A stretch of 64,000 bases of DNA from Calditerrivibrio nitroreducens DSM 19672 (GTDB lineage: Bacteria > Chrysiogenota > Deferribacteres > Deferribacterales > Calditerrivibrionaceae): contig NC_014758.1 of the NCBI RefSeq assembly GCF_000183405.1, forward strand, positions 1 through 64,000, given 5' to 3'. The notes beneath the pieces were generated by a model, which ran no database searches, was not told the DNA's origin, and worked only from the letters and a program-made list of their open reading frames with translations. Positions within the stretch are counted from its first letter, which is position 1. The number at the start of each line of letters is the position of its first letter. Positions 35,694 to 45,306 of this stretch are shown here, piece after piece. A program made the position numbers and the translations under genes.

Positions 35694-37014
35694 AAGGGTT
35701 AGACAAATAAAAAAATCATCTAAAAAAGGTGATTATATACTGTATTGGATGCAGGGGGCGTTTAGAGTGGAATACAACCACAGTCTTGAATTTGCAAAGT
35801 ATCTTGCATTAAGTAAGGATTTGCCATTAAAAGTGTTGGTTGTGGTTGATTTTAACTATAAAGATGCCAATTACAGGCACTTTAAATTCTTCATCGACGG
35901 TATTTTGGAACTTATAGATAAATTTAAAGATTTGAAAATATCATTTCATGTTAAAATTGGTTCTTTTAAAGAAATAGTCCCCCAATATTCAAAGAATGCC
36001 GACACCCTTATAACAGATAAGGCATACATAAAATGGCTCAAAGACGTGAGAAATGAAATTTACAATAAAAATGATATTACTATTTATGAGGTTGATACAA
36101 ACCTTATGGTGCCTGTGCAGGCTGCAAGTCCAAAGTGTGAATATGGAGCATATACGATAAGACCTAAAATACATAAATTAAAAGAGAAATTCTTGAACGA
36201 TTTTGTCGTTTTTGATTACAAGGGGAGAAGCTATGAGGTGGAAAATGATTTGAATGGTTTAAATATTGATGATAAATTAAAATCAGTTCATTACCTCAAA
36301 CCTGTTGATTTTATAGGGGGAGAAAGTAAAGCAGATAAGCTACTTAGAGATTTTTTAAATGAGAAGTATCTTTTTTTTGCAGAAAAAAGAGGGGATCCTT
36401 CACTTGATGTTGAGTCAAATTTGAGTTTTTATCTTCATTTTGGATTTATCAGTCCCATTAAAATATTAAAAGAAGCTATAAAAATAGATACTGATCCTAA
36501 AAATTATGAGACTTTATTCGAGCAACTCGTGGTAAGGAGGGAATTGGCTCATAATTTTACTTACTACTGTGATAATATATCGGATCTTTTTTCCTTTTTA
36601 CCCAATTGGGCTGTTAAAACAGTTATAGAACACAAAGATGATATAAGAAAATATCTGTATAAGCTTGAAGATCTGGAGAATTTTAAGACTCATGATAAAT
36701 TCTGGAATGCCGCCCAATACGAGCTTATACATAAAGGGAAAATACACAATTATATGCGTATGTATTGGGGTAAAAAAGTAATTGAATGGACTGAATCTTT
36801 TGAAGATGCTTACAAGATCCTTATTTATCTAAACGACAAATATGCCCTCGACGGTAGAGATCCAAACGGTTATGCAGGTATTGCCTGGTGTTTCGGTATG
36901 CATGATAGGGCTTTTCAGGAAAGAAAGATCTTTGGTAAAGTAAGGTATATGTCAGAAAATGGGCTGAAGCAGAAGTTTGATATGGATGGTTATCTATCAA
37001 GGGTGATGGGTTGA
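35680..37014 (+). CDS. phrB: Class II deoxyribodipyrimidine (CPD) photolyase
   Basis: This FAD enzyme uses blue light to split cyclobutane pyrimidine dimers. The 444 residues show the class II signature near the C-terminus, DGRDPNGYAGIAWCFGMHD followed by RAFQERKIFGKVRYMS. They also have the N-terminal alpha/beta antenna domain (YILYWMQGAFRVEYNHSLEFA) and an FAD-binding region with NYMRMYWGKK. Class II enzymes are less common in bacteria than class I. The gene starts inside the end of the SDR gene and its stop overlaps the AttH-like start, so all belong to one operon. Confidence 0.95.
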   Translation: MNYLERVRQIKKSSKKGDYILYWMQGAFRVEYNHSLEFAKYLALSKDLPLKVLVVVDFNYKDANYRHFKFFIDGILELIDKFKDLKISFHVKIGSFKEIVPQYSKNADTLITDKAYIKWLKDVRNEIYNKNDITIYEVDTNLMVPVQAASPKCEYGAYTIRPKIHKLKEKFLNDFVVFDYKGRSYEVENDLNGLNIDDKLKSVHYLKPVDFIGGESKADKLLRDFLNEKYLFFAEKRGDPSLDVESNLSFYLHFGFISPIKILKEAIKIDTDPKNYETLFEQLVVRRELAHNFTYYCDNISDLFSFLPNWAVKTVIEHKDDIRKYLYKLEDLENFKTHDKFWNAAQYELIHKGKIHNYMRMYWGKKVIEWTESFEDAYKILIYLNDKYALDGRDPNGYAGIAWCFGMHDRAFQERKIFGKVRYMSENGLKQKFDMDGYLSRVMG

Positions 37015-38045
37015 GATATATCATTGTATTATTGCTATTTTTTTATGGCCTGGCATTTGGTGCAGATTTTAGAAAATTAAACCGAAATGATCAGGTATTG
37101 CTCCCTCAGGATCTCTATTACAGGGGGGATTATAAAAGTCAATGGTGGTATTTCACCGGCCATCTAACAGCCACTGACGGCAGAAAGTTTGGTTTTGAGT
37201 TTACAATATTTGTGGTAAATTTAAATAAAAGAAATTATAAGAGCAAGTTTGGGCTTAATAGAATCTATATTTCTCATCTTGCTATTACAGATATTGATAA
37301 TAAAAAGTACTATTTTGAAGATGATACCTTAAGAGGTTCCCACAACGAAGCTTTAGCCGATAGTGATAGACTCTTTGTAAAGGTGTTTGATGATTTGATA
37401 TCTGGCAGCATAGAAAAATTTTTTCTGAAAGGTAAAGCATCAAACTTCTCTTTTGATCTTGAATTAATACCGATAAAAAAGCCGATACTCAATGGCGAAA
37501 ATGGTTATTCAAATAAAATATCTGGTTGTGAAGAGTGTGCTTCGTTGTATTTTTCGATTACAAGATTAAAAACCAGAGGGGTCGTTGAACTAAATGGTCA
37601 AAAATATAGAGTAAACGGAGAAAGCTGGTTTGATCGTGAGATAAATTCAGATTATAAAACAGATAAATTAAAAGGTTGGGATTGGTTTTCATTGATGTTG
37701 GATGACGGAACCGAACTTGTTATATATAGAATAAAAAATAAATATGGGAATGTGGATAAAAGCTCTTATGCGGCATTCGTAGATAAATATGGTGGTAAGA
37801 TTAATATAGATTTCAAAGATATTAAGATAAGACCGATTGATTTTTATCTTTCCAAAAAAACTGGTGCAAAATATCCGATAAAGTGGGAGATGGTAATAAG
37901 TAATAAAAAGATATACGTTGAATCGATGATGGAGGATCAGGAGTTTATCGCCTCCAAATCTACATTTAACTATTACTATGAAGGTGCCTGCAGGGTATAT
38001 GGGGATCTTACTGGGAAGGGTTATATGGAGCTTACCGGGTATTGA
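37011..38045 (+). CDS. AttH/CrtC-like lipocalin-fold exported protein
   Basis: The 344-residue protein starts at a TTG (37011) that overlaps the photolyase stop codon as TTGA; no better start lies before the signal peptide (LLLFFYGLAFGA). The mature part matches the AttH/hydroxyneurosporene synthase-like fold: HYR/YRGDYKSQWWYFTGHL at the start, GFEFTIFV, NGESWFDREINSDY, and GWDWFSLMLDDGTELVIYR. Such proteins bind lipophilic molecules; here the partner is the following ABC transporter, as in AttEFGH-type systems. The cargo is unknown. Confidence 0.88.
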   Translation: MRYIIVLLLFFYGLAFGADFRKLNRNDQVLLPQDLYYRGDYKSQWWYFTGHLTATDGRKFGFEFTIFVVNLNKRNYKSKFGLNRIYISHLAITDIDNKKYYFEDDTLRGSHNEALADSDRLFVKVFDDLISGSIEKFFLKGKASNFSFDLELIPIKKPILNGENGYSNKISGCEECASLYFSITRLKTRGVVELNGQKYRVNGESWFDREINSDYKTDKLKGWDWFSLMLDDGTELVIYRIKNKYGNVDKSSYAAFVDKYGGKINIDFKDIKIRPIDFYLSKKTGAKYPIKWEMVISNKKIYVESMMEDQEFIASKSTFNYYYEGACRVYGDLTGKGYMELTGY

Positions 38046-38072
38046 AAAAAATAAAATATTTTGGTGATAGAA

Positions 38073-38720
38073 ATGATAGAATTACGAGATGTGTGGAAAA
38101 ATTATGGTGAGACATCCGTATTAAAAGGGATAAATCTTCATATTTCTGACGGAGAATTTGTGTCCATTATGGGACCTTCGGGATCTGGTAAAACAACACT
38201 TTTAAATATCATAGGTGCAATGGATAGGGTTGATGGTGGTAATGTTTTTATAAATGGTATCGATATTACAGGCTTTGATGAAGAGGAATTGACCGATTTC
38301 AGGAAAAGGTATATTGGGTTTGTGTTTCAGTTTTTCAACCTTTTTGGTAATCTTACCGTATATGAAAATCTTTTAATACCGCTACTGATATCAGGGCTGG
38401 ATAAAAAAGAGCAGATTGTAAAGATTCTTGAAGAATTTGGACTAAAGGATAAGATGTATAAACTTGCCCATCAGCTATCAGGTGGTGAACAGCAGAGGGT
38501 GGCTATTGCCAGGGCTATCGTAAAAGATCCTAAAATAATCCTGGCGGATGAGCCAACAGGTAGCCTTGATACAATAACAGGGATGAAGATACTTGAAATA
38601 CTTAAAAGTTTGAATAAAGAACTCAAGACAACTATCGTAATAGTTACACATAACGAAGAGATTGCAAGTTTTACCGATAGGATAGTGAGAATCAAAGATG
38701 GTAAGATCCTTGCTGAATAA
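38073..38720 (+). CDS. ABC transporter ATPase (LolD/MacB/AttE-like)
   Basis: The ATPase has 215 residues from the ATG at 38073 (TTG at 38061 is an alternative). It has Walker A GPSGSGKTT, the Q-loop in FVFQFFNLF, signature LSGGEQQRVAIARAI, Walker B ILADEPTGSLD and an H-loop VTHNEE. These place it in the LolD/MacB/FtsE group that works with FtsX-type permeases. It overlaps the permease gene by 23 bases. It should power the permease below to move a lipid-like substrate or lipoprotein across or out of the inner membrane. Confidence 0.92.
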   Translation: MIELRDVWKNYGETSVLKGINLHISDGEFVSIMGPSGSGKTTLLNIIGAMDRVDGGNVFINGIDITGFDEEELTDFRKRYIGFVFQFFNLFGNLTVYENLLIPLLISGLDKKEQIVKILEEFGLKDKMYKLAHQLSGGEQQRVAIARAIVKDPKIILADEPTGSLDTITGMKILEILKSLNKELKTTIVIVTHNEEIASFTDRIVRIKDGKILAE

Positions 38721-41211
38721 TTTCTATTTGATTTTTATATTCGCCATCAGAAACTTAAAAGAGGAGAAGCTGTTTAGCTTTATCTCCATATTTGGGGTAT
38801 CTTTAGGGGTGGGATTGTTTCTATCGATACTAAATTCCACCCAGAGTGCAATCAAAAGTATGACAAATGATATAGAAAGATTAAACCCTATCTCCAATTA
38901 TGAAATAGTGGACAAATTTGGAAATCCATTCGACGAGTCAGTATTGGAAAGATTAAATTTAAAAGGGATAAGAAATTTTCCTATAATAAAGATTAATGGG
39001 CAGGAGGAAAATAACAAGCTTACTATCCCCATATATGGGGTGGATTCGTTAAAGCTGTTAAAACATAGTAATATCGATCTAAAAAGACCCGACCTGGATC
39101 TGCTGTTATTTTTTCAGAATACAGATGCTGTTTTTGTCACGGATGATATCGGTAAAAGAATAAACCTTAAAAAAGGGGATGAAGTAGAAATAAATGCGAA
39201 TGGTGTCAAGAGATTTGTAGTTGCTGGGCTATTGGATGCTGATCAAATCCCCTCCGGGTTTTATCAGGATATAGGTAATTTTCAGGAGAAATTCAATTAT
39301 TTTGGTAAAATTTCAAGGATCGATGTGAGTTTGAATGAAAATCTGGCTGACGAAGTAAAGTCTATCTTACCAGAAAATTTAATCTTGCAGGAGAAATCCT
39401 CTGTAGTAAAAAATCGTGGGGAGATTTTAAAATCGTTTAAGATGAATCTTTATTTCATAAGTTTCATAGCGTTTCTGGTAGGTTTTTTTATGCTTTTTAA
39501 TACGATTTTCATAACCGTTGTAAAAAAGAGGGAGCAGATAGGAGTTTTAAGAACTCTTGGAGGTACAAAGTATCAGATTCTCATGATCTTTATATTTCAG
39601 GCTCTTATGCTGGGTACCTTAGGTTCATTTTTAGGGTTATTTCTGGGTGGATTATTGGGTATATACTCTTCTGCGGTGGTGGAGGACACGATAAGTACTA
39701 TTTTTAGCCCTGTGTACATAAAAGGTATTTTTAGGCTGGATAGGTACACATTTTTTGCCTTTTTTTCAGGGGTTTTTATATCCTTCGTATCCTCAATCTT
39801 TCCAGCCATAGAATCAACAAAGGTGAACCCTGCCGAAACGGTGAAAAAGGGAACTTTTGAGATAAAATTCAAAAAGTACTATACCGCCTGGTTTATTCTG
39901 GGTATAATTTTAATATTGATAGGTATAGTTCTAAGTTTAATAGATTTTTATTACAAAAGATTCCCATACCCTTATCTTTCATATCTGGGGGTATTTTTTA
40001 TACTTGTAGGTTTTTGTGCTTCTGCATTTTTATACCTTGATAGAGTTGTGCAACTTATGGAAAGAGTTGTAAAAAGAATTTTTAAAACTGCTGGTTTTCT
40101 CTCTTTTGCAGATATACGTAGTAGTTCCTATAGGTTTACCATAGCACTTGTAAGTGTAGCAATCTCTACAGCGCTTGTTGTTAGTATGGTTACCCTTATA
40201 GATTCATTTAAGATATCACTCGAAAAATGGATCAATGAAAATCTCAAGGCGGATATCTTTATCAAATCAGCGAGCTGTTCCTCAAATTTCTGTTTCGAAC
40301 CTCTGGATGAAGGACTGCTGGAGAAAATTAAGTCTCTTAAGGAAGTGGAGGCGGTGAGTGCCTTCCGTGCTATTAAGGGAAGCTTCAACGGTAAAGAGAT
40401 TCTACTGGGGTTTGGTGATGAAAAGGTCGTAAAAAAATATCACAATGGGAATTATGATTACAGGGTGACGGATAGCGTGGCTGTTTCCGAATTTTTTAAG
40501 ATTAGATATGGCCTTAAAGAAGGGGATACGATAGAAATCGATACCCCAAAGGGAAAGGTAAAATTTAAAATCAGAGAGGTTTTCACAAGCTATTCGAATC
40601 TTAATGGATTTATAATACTGGATAACTACTACCAAAAGAAATACTGGGACGAATTAAAATTTACTCAGATTAGTATTTATCTAAAAAAAGGTGTCGATAG
40701 GGATCAGGTTTTAAAAAAACTTAAGGAATTGTTGAATGTGGCTGGTGAGCTGGACATTTTCGATAATCATGTTATCAGAAAGAAAGTTGTAAAAATATTT
40801 GATAAAACATTTGCCATAACGTATGCCATACAAGGGATTGCGTTGATAGTCTCTCTTCTGGGGGTTGGTAATATGCTGTATGCAGTTGCCCTTGAAAGAA
40901 GAAGGGAGATTAGCATTTTAAAATATCTTGGTACGGATGACAAACTTTTAACAAAGATCTATACCCTTTCCGCCGGACTTATAGGTGTGGCGGGGACAGT
41001 ATATGGATTTATTCTTGGGTATATCTTAAGTGAGATAATTGTAAAAGTGGTAAATACTAAGTCTTTTGGCTGGTCGATAGCGTTTCAGATAGATCTGGCG
41101 AAAAACCTTTACCTGTTAATTATCCTTATATTCTTTGTAATCCTTTCTGGATTATTGCCCATTAAAACGATCAAACAGCTTGACCCCAAAAGGTTTGTGA
41201 CTAATGAGTAA
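38698..41211 (+). CDS. FtsX/LolC-type ABC permease, double-length (AttF-AttG-like)
   Basis: The 837 residues show an N-terminal membrane anchor (about 20-45), a large external domain, and three transmembrane helices with an FtsX domain (about 255-390). Two further helices (about 395-440) lead to a second anchor (about 475), a second external domain and a final three-helix FtsX domain (about 700-830). This is the duplicated organisation typical of large MacB-like permeases that fuse both halves. It follows the AttE-like ATPase and AttH-like lipocalin. Four cysteines lie in KSASCSSNFCFEPL in the second external domain, a feature I cannot explain. It is followed by an 11-base gap to the convergent HD gene. 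Confidence 0.88.
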   Translation: MVRSLLNNFYLIFIFAIRNLKEEKLFSFISIFGVSLGVGLFLSILNSTQSAIKSMTNDIERLNPISNYEIVDKFGNPFDESVLERLNLKGIRNFPIIKINGQEENNKLTIPIYGVDSLKLLKHSNIDLKRPDLDLLLFFQNTDAVFVTDDIGKRINLKKGDEVEINANGVKRFVVAGLLDADQIPSGFYQDIGNFQEKFNYFGKISRIDVSLNENLADEVKSILPENLILQEKSSVVKNRGEILKSFKMNLYFISFIAFLVGFFMLFNTIFITVVKKREQIGVLRTLGGTKYQILMIFIFQALMLGTLGSFLGLFLGGLLGIYSSAVVEDTISTIFSPVYIKGIFRLDRYTFFAFFSGVFISFVSSIFPAIESTKVNPAETVKKGTFEIKFKKYYTAWFILGIILILIGIVLSLIDFYYKRFPYPYLSYLGVFFILVGFCASAFLYLDRVVQLMERVVKRIFKTAGFLSFADIRSSSYRFTIALVSVAISTALVVSMVTLIDSFKISLEKWINENLKADIFIKSASCSSNFCFEPLDEGLLEKIKSLKEVEAVSAFRAIKGSFNGKEILLGFGDEKVVKKYHNGNYDYRVTDSVAVSEFFKIRYGLKEGDTIEIDTPKGKVKFKIREVFTSYSNLNGFIILDNYYQKKYWDELKFTQISIYLKKGVDRDQVLKKLKELLNVAGELDIFDNHVIRKKVVKIFDKTFAITYAIQGIALIVSLLGVGNMLYAVALERRREISILKYLGTDDKLLTKIYTLSAGLIGVAGTVYGFILGYILSEIIVKVVNTKSFGWSIAFQIDLAKNLYLLIILIFFVILSGLLPIKTIKQLDPKRFVTNE

Positions 41212-41221
41212 ATTTAAAATA

Positions 41222-42382
41222 TCAGTTTTTTTGAATTAACCTTCTGATAAATGGGTATTTTTGTTCCATATCGCTTTTTACTTCCAGTAGATGTGTAGGT
41301 TTTATGCCATTTTCTATGGAAATGGCCGCCTCATAATAGGCAGAAATGAGGTCGCATTCCTTTAACAGTGATCCATCCACAGGCTCAAATTGATCCTTAT
41401 TGTATTCTTCGTATATGCTATCTCTTGAAACGAATTTAACATCCCCATCATAAATTTTACATTTAAATTCATCAAATAGTAAGTATCGTATCTCTTTGTG
41501 CATGAAATGGGGTAGAAGTGGTAAAAGTTCATTAGTTATATGTTCCATTTCGATCTTCTTTATGATCTCATCAAGTCCCGCCACCGATTTTTTTACTGGT
41601 GAAATGATATCCCTCGTCAATACTTCCGGAAGATCATGGAAAAGACCGGAAAGAAAGGTGTTTCTCTTTAATCTATTGCATACATCTTTTTCGTATAGAT
41701 CAAAGTAGCTAAATATGGCCACGGTGTACATATGCCCTAATACCGTTGTCTCTGGTATTCTGGGGGTATTAGCCCATCTTTTTTGATAACGGAGCTGACC
41801 AACGAGATCCACAAAGTTCCTCAATTTCTCTTGCATGGTTATAAATTCTCTTACAGAATCCAGATCATAGTGATTTTTTAGTTCAGATAGGATCTCATTT
41901 TTTGTTTTTTCTGCACCGTAGAGGTGCTTATTCATCTCATAAATTATATTGTATTCCCAGTTTGTGGCAAGATAATGGGCGGCTCTTAGTATTCTTTTTT
42001 CAAAGGTATCGCTGGTATTTTCGAAATAAGTTTCAAATTTTTCGAAAAAGTCTTCGTTTTGAAGACCTGAATTTCTTTTTAGTTCATTTAAGACCCAATT
42101 GTTTAGCTCTTTCCCGTAGGATTTTACAATTTTATAGTATATAGGTGGCTTAATATCAGTAATGATAACCCTCTGGAGCATTTCAAAGATAGACCCTTCT
42201 ATAAGTAAGATCCAATCTATATCTCTTTTCCTTTCCTCAAGTCTTGCAAGGATATAGGCGATAAACATTTTGTGTGCCTGTTTATCCAACTCTGAAAAGC
42301 CCACAGATGGCCTTATGTGGTCGTTCCACCTCTGGATGTTTGCAGCCGAAAAGATGATTTTAATTAATGGATCTTTTAGCAT
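41222..42382 (-). CDS. HD-domain hydrolase (YfbR-like)
   Basis: The 386-residue protein has an HD domain around 215-310 with GHMYTVAIFSYFDL, GLFHDLPEVLTRDIISPVKK and a helical bundle, like the YfbR/HD_3 nucleotidase group. An N-terminal 180-residue helical domain (MLKDPLIKIIFSAANIQRWNDHIRP...) precedes it. It is likely a metal-dependent phosphohydrolase with a nucleotide substrate. It is the last gene of the minus-strand carA operon and overlaps the lipoprotein gene by one base. Confidence 0.82.
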   Translation of the reverse strand: MLKDPLIKIIFSAANIQRWNDHIRPSVGFSELDKQAHKMFIAYILARLEERKRDIDWILLIEGSIFEMLQRVIITDIKPPIYYKIVKSYGKELNNWVLNELKRNSGLQNEDFFEKFETYFENTSDTFEKRILRAAHYLATNWEYNIIYEMNKHLYGAEKTKNEILSELKNHYDLDSVREFITMQEKLRNFVDLVGQLRYQKRWANTPRIPETTVLGHMYTVAIFSYFDLYEKDVCNRLKRNTFLSGLFHDLPEVLTRDIISPVKKSVAGLDEIIKKIEMEHITNELLPLLPHFMHKEIRYLLFDEFKCKIYDGDVKFVSRDSIYEEYNKDQFEPVDGSLLKECDLISAYYEAAISIENGIKPTHLLEVKSDMEQKYPFIRRLIQKN

Positions 42383-42642
42383 TACTTCTCCTGAACGATA
42401 TAAGTCCCATTTATAATGACAGATTTACCATTGCTGTCAATAAAGTAGAGGCTACTGCCGGCTCTTGTTATATTGAATCTACCTTCCCACCTTTTGATTA
42501 CCTGACCGTTGTCTGCATAAAGGGTAATTTCCCTATTTAAACCTATCGTTTCTGCTTCAAAATCTTTAAACTTTTTCTTCTGCTCCATTGTGCAGGATAG
42601 CAGAATCATAGCAGTAAAAAGAATAATTAACATTTTTTTCAT
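42382..42642 (-). CDS. Small lipoprotein
   Basis: This 86-residue product has a lipoprotein signal ending in ILLSC (Cys near 17). The mature part is short and beta-rich with alternating strands (ITLYADNGQVIKRWEGRFNI, GSSLYFIDSNGKSVII), reminiscent of small OM lipoproteins that bind lipids or sit beneath other lipoproteins. No name can be given. It starts 4 bases before the end of coaE, inside the same operon. Confidence 0.7.
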   Translation of the reverse strand: MKKMLIILFTAMILLSCTMEQKKKFKDFEAETIGLNREITLYADNGQVIKRWEGRFNITRAGSSLYFIDSNGKSVIINGTYIVQEK

Positions 42643-43304
42643 TTTTGCACCCCTGTAGAATTAATATCATATGCTTTTTGATGTTTGGCACAGTAATTAA
42701 TCTTATTAATGAGTTCGAAAACCCTCCGAACCTCCCGTTCAGTGTTTTCAATTGTACCGGAATTATCGATTACAAAGGTGGCGTATTTCAATTTTTCATC
42801 AAAGCTCATCTGGGAATCTATGATTTTTTTAGCAAGGGCTTCATCTATACCATCCCTCTTTAAAAGCCTCTCCAGTTGATTTTTTTCATCCAGATAGATT
42901 AATATTACCCCGTCGAATCGAGCGTATGTACCCTTTTCTATTATTAATGCAGCCTGAGTTATTATGAGATCTTTATCATTTTTACTTTTAAACTCTGAAA
43001 CGAGTTGTTTTTCGTATTGAAGTATTTTTGGGTGTGTGATCTCCTCCAGCTTCTTCTTTTCATCCGGATTGTTGAAGACGATCTCTTTAAGTTTTTTTCT
43101 ATCTATTTCCCCATTTTTATCAAGGATCGATTCCCCAAAGTGGCCTATTATATCACTATATGCGGCACCACCTTTTTTCATTACAGATCTACTAATCTCA
43201 TCGGCATCGATCACAAATGCACCCAATTTTTCAAAAAGTCTCCCGACTGTACTTTTACCAGAGGCAATGCCACCGGTGAGACCAAGATAGCGTATCTTTT
43301 TCAT
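42639..43304 (-). CDS. coaE: Dephospho-CoA kinase
   Basis: CoaE phosphorylates the 3' position of dephospho-CoA, the last step of CoA synthesis. The 221 residues have the P-loop LTGGIASGKSTVGRLFEKLG, DADEISRSV and the CoA-domain ITHPKI. The gene overlaps both neighbours by 4 bases within a tightly packed operon. The C-terminal tail after about 205 is longer than in many homologues. Confidence 0.93.
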   Translation of the reverse strand: MKKIRYLGLTGGIASGKSTVGRLFEKLGAFVIDADEISRSVMKKGGAAYSDIIGHFGESILDKNGEIDRKKLKEIVFNNPDEKKKLEEITHPKILQYEKQLVSEFKSKNDKDLIITQAALIIEKGTYARFDGVILIYLDEKNQLERLLKRDGIDEALAKKIIDSQMSFDEKLKYATFVIDNSGTIENTEREVRRVFELINKINYCAKHQKAYDINSTGVQK

Positions 43305-43546
43305 TTCAAGCCATATATTTTATGTATAATGTGTATCTTCTCTTCCAGAGTACATGTTGATATCAGTTCACAAATCTCATCCGGCTTGAAGGATCTACAT
43401 ACCTGAGGTCTGTTTTCATAATCACCGCATCTTCCATCGGGCAGCAGGTGTGGGCAGGGGGTACCTGCGGGTTTATTCAGCGTAGATATATCGTAGGCTA
43501 TACAGCAGGCACCACACATATGACATTTTATATCACTGTTTGACAT
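43301..43546 (-). CDS. YkgJ-type CxxCxxCC cysteine cluster protein
   Basis: The 81 residues have Cys clusters CHMCGACC, C(PHLLPDGR)C and NRPQVCRSF, the pattern of YkgJ/CxxCxxCC-family proteins thought to chelate zinc or iron. Function is unknown. It overlaps FAH by 14 bases and coaE by 4 bases. Confidence 0.85.
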   Translation of the reverse strand: MSNSDIKCHMCGACCIAYDISTLNKPAGTPCPHLLPDGRCGDYENRPQVCRSFKPDEICELISTCTLEEKIHIIHKIYGLK

Positions 43547-44288
43547 AGTTTCTTAATATACCGATCCCTTCCACTTCAACCTCTATTGTGTCCCCAACAT
43601 TCATAGGTCCAACACCGGATGGGGTCCCTGTGGCAATCAGATCACCGGGTAAAAGGGTCATTACGTTTGATATAAAGCTTATAAGTTGATATACATTGTG
43701 GATCATATCTTTCGTATTACCATTCTGTTTAATTTCACCATTAAGCCTGCTTATCACCTGCACGCTCAGGGGGTTTAGCTCTGTTTGAATTACTGGGCCG
43801 ATGGGACAGAAGGTATCAAACGACTTGGCACGGGTAAATTTATTTTCCTTCTTCTGGATATCTCTGGCGGTTACATCATTTACACATGTAAAACCTAAGA
43901 TATAATCTTTTGCCTGGTCAGGAGTTACAGCTTTACACTTTTTACCAATTACAACCCCAAGTTCCGCCTCAAAGTGTACCTCTCGGCTTGTGGAGGGATA
44001 TATTATACAATCTTCGGTTCCTATAATGGCTGTGGATGGTTTTAAAAAGATCAGAGGTTCCTCAGGCACTTCGTTGCCAAGTTCTTTCGCATGCTCAGCA
44101 TAGTTTCTACCAACACAGACAACTTTGGATGGTAAAACAGGAGGTAAAAATTTAACTTTATCCGGATCATATTCATTTGTGGTTACAGTAAAACCGGTGA
44201 AAAATGATCCGATAACCTCTTTGATCTTCCCATTTTCCAAAATCCCTTTTTTTTCTTCTTTACCCGATGAAAATCTACAAAGCTTCAT
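43533..44288 (-). CDS. Fumarylacetoacetate hydrolase (FAH) family protein
   Basis: It has 251 residues from the ATG at 44288, chosen because GGAGG lies five bases upstream; a GTG two codons earlier is possible. The FAH fold is evident from KVVCVGRNYAEHAKEL, FLKPSTAIIG, EAELGVVIGKKCKAV, NDVTARDIQKK and the C-terminal TGTPSGVGPMNVGDTIEVEVEGIG. Family members cleave or decarboxylate acylpyruvates or oxaloacetate, metal-dependently. The exact substrate is unknown. It is sandwiched between mltG and YkgJ in the carA operon. Confidence 0.88.
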   Translation of the reverse strand: MKLCRFSSGKEEKKGILENGKIKEVIGSFFTGFTVTTNEYDPDKVKFLPPVLPSKVVCVGRNYAEHAKELGNEVPEEPLIFLKPSTAIIGTEDCIIYPSTSREVHFEAELGVVIGKKCKAVTPDQAKDYILGFTCVNDVTARDIQKKENKFTRAKSFDTFCPIGPVIQTELNPLSVQVISRLNGEIKQNGNTKDMIHNVYQLISFISNVMTLLPGDLIATGTPSGVGPMNVGDTIEVEVEGIGILRNYVKQ

Positions 44289-44306
44289 GTCCACCTCCGA
44301 TTTGTT

Positions 44307-45305
44307 TTATCTTGAAAGCTGATACTTTTTAATATTAAGTAGATGTGTCTGATAGTCGATTGAAAACTGGTGTGTTCCATCTTTTTTGGAAACAAAATAG
44401 ATATAAGGCGTTTTTGCAGGTTCCATTACCCCCTTTATTGCCCCAATCGATGGGTTGCATATGGGGGATGGGGGTAATCCTTTGTGAATGTATGTGTTGT
44501 ATAGATTGCTACTGTCCTGTAGGTGGGATCGTTTTAAATTCCCATCAAACTTATCACCCAGACCGTATATAATGGTTGGGTCAGATTGAAGTGGTATCCC
44601 TTTTTTAAGCCTGTTGAAGAATACTGAAGCTATTATAGGATACTCCGACTCTACAAATGTCTCTTTCTGGATTATTGATGCTAAAATAATCCCTTCGTAA
44701 AATGTTAGCCCCTGTGCATTTACTTTCTCCTCAAAGTCTGGGGGAAGTTTTGACTTAAAATTCATATATGCCTGCTCTATAAAAATTTCGGGGGTGGTAT
44801 CGGTTTTAAGGAAGTATGTATCAGGGTAAAGAAAACCTTCAAGAGTTTTAAAAGGGTTACCGGTCAGTTTCAATATAAAATCTTTGTCTTTGGTTAGTTT
44901 TAAAAATCTATCCACATCGATATCAGAATCCTCTTTTAATCTAATGGCAATATCCGCTATGGTGAATCCTTCAGGGATGGTAATCTTAAAAACAGATTCT
45001 TTGCCATCTTCAATACGTTTTAAAAATTCAGATATAGTTATATTATCAGCTTCGTAGTAACCGAATCTCATCTTTTCGGGGAATCTTTTTACCTTTTTTA
45101 AGTAGTATTCAAATAAAAAAGGGGTCTTAACCCCTTCAAAAATCTTGTTGTAAACATTGGAAAATCTTTCATTTTTTTCGATCTTAACCTTTTTTGTAAT
45201 CTTTATGTTGTTTAAAAACTGTTCATTGTTGTATATCCAGTAACCAAGAGCAAACGTAAGCAGAAATACAGGTACAAGTAGAGCGGTGGCGACCCTGAAA
45301 AACAT
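44307..45305 (-). CDS. mltG: Endolytic peptidoglycan transglycosylase MltG (YceG-like)
   Basis: The 332 residues have an N-terminal transmembrane anchor (about 5-25), a LysM-like segment (FKITIPEGFTIADIAIRLKE), and the MltG catalytic domain with GFLYPDTYF, the catalytic Glu in IIQKETF, and IYGLGD plus YNTYIHKGLPPSPICNPS. MltG cuts nascent glycan strands at the membrane. carA ends 1 base upstream, so the two share a transcript. Confidence 0.95.
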   Translation of the reverse strand: MFFRVATALLVPVFLLTFALGYWIYNNEQFLNNIKITKKVKIEKNERFSNVYNKIFEGVKTPFLFEYYLKKVKRFPEKMRFGYYEADNITISEFLKRIEDGKESVFKITIPEGFTIADIAIRLKEDSDIDVDRFLKLTKDKDFILKLTGNPFKTLEGFLYPDTYFLKTDTTPEIFIEQAYMNFKSKLPPDFEEKVNAQGLTFYEGIILASIIQKETFVESEYPIIASVFFNRLKKGIPLQSDPTIIYGLGDKFDGNLKRSHLQDSSNLYNTYIHKGLPPSPICNPSIGAIKGVMEPAKTPYIYFVSKKDGTHQFSIDYQTHLLNIKKYQLSR

Positions 45306-45306
45306 A

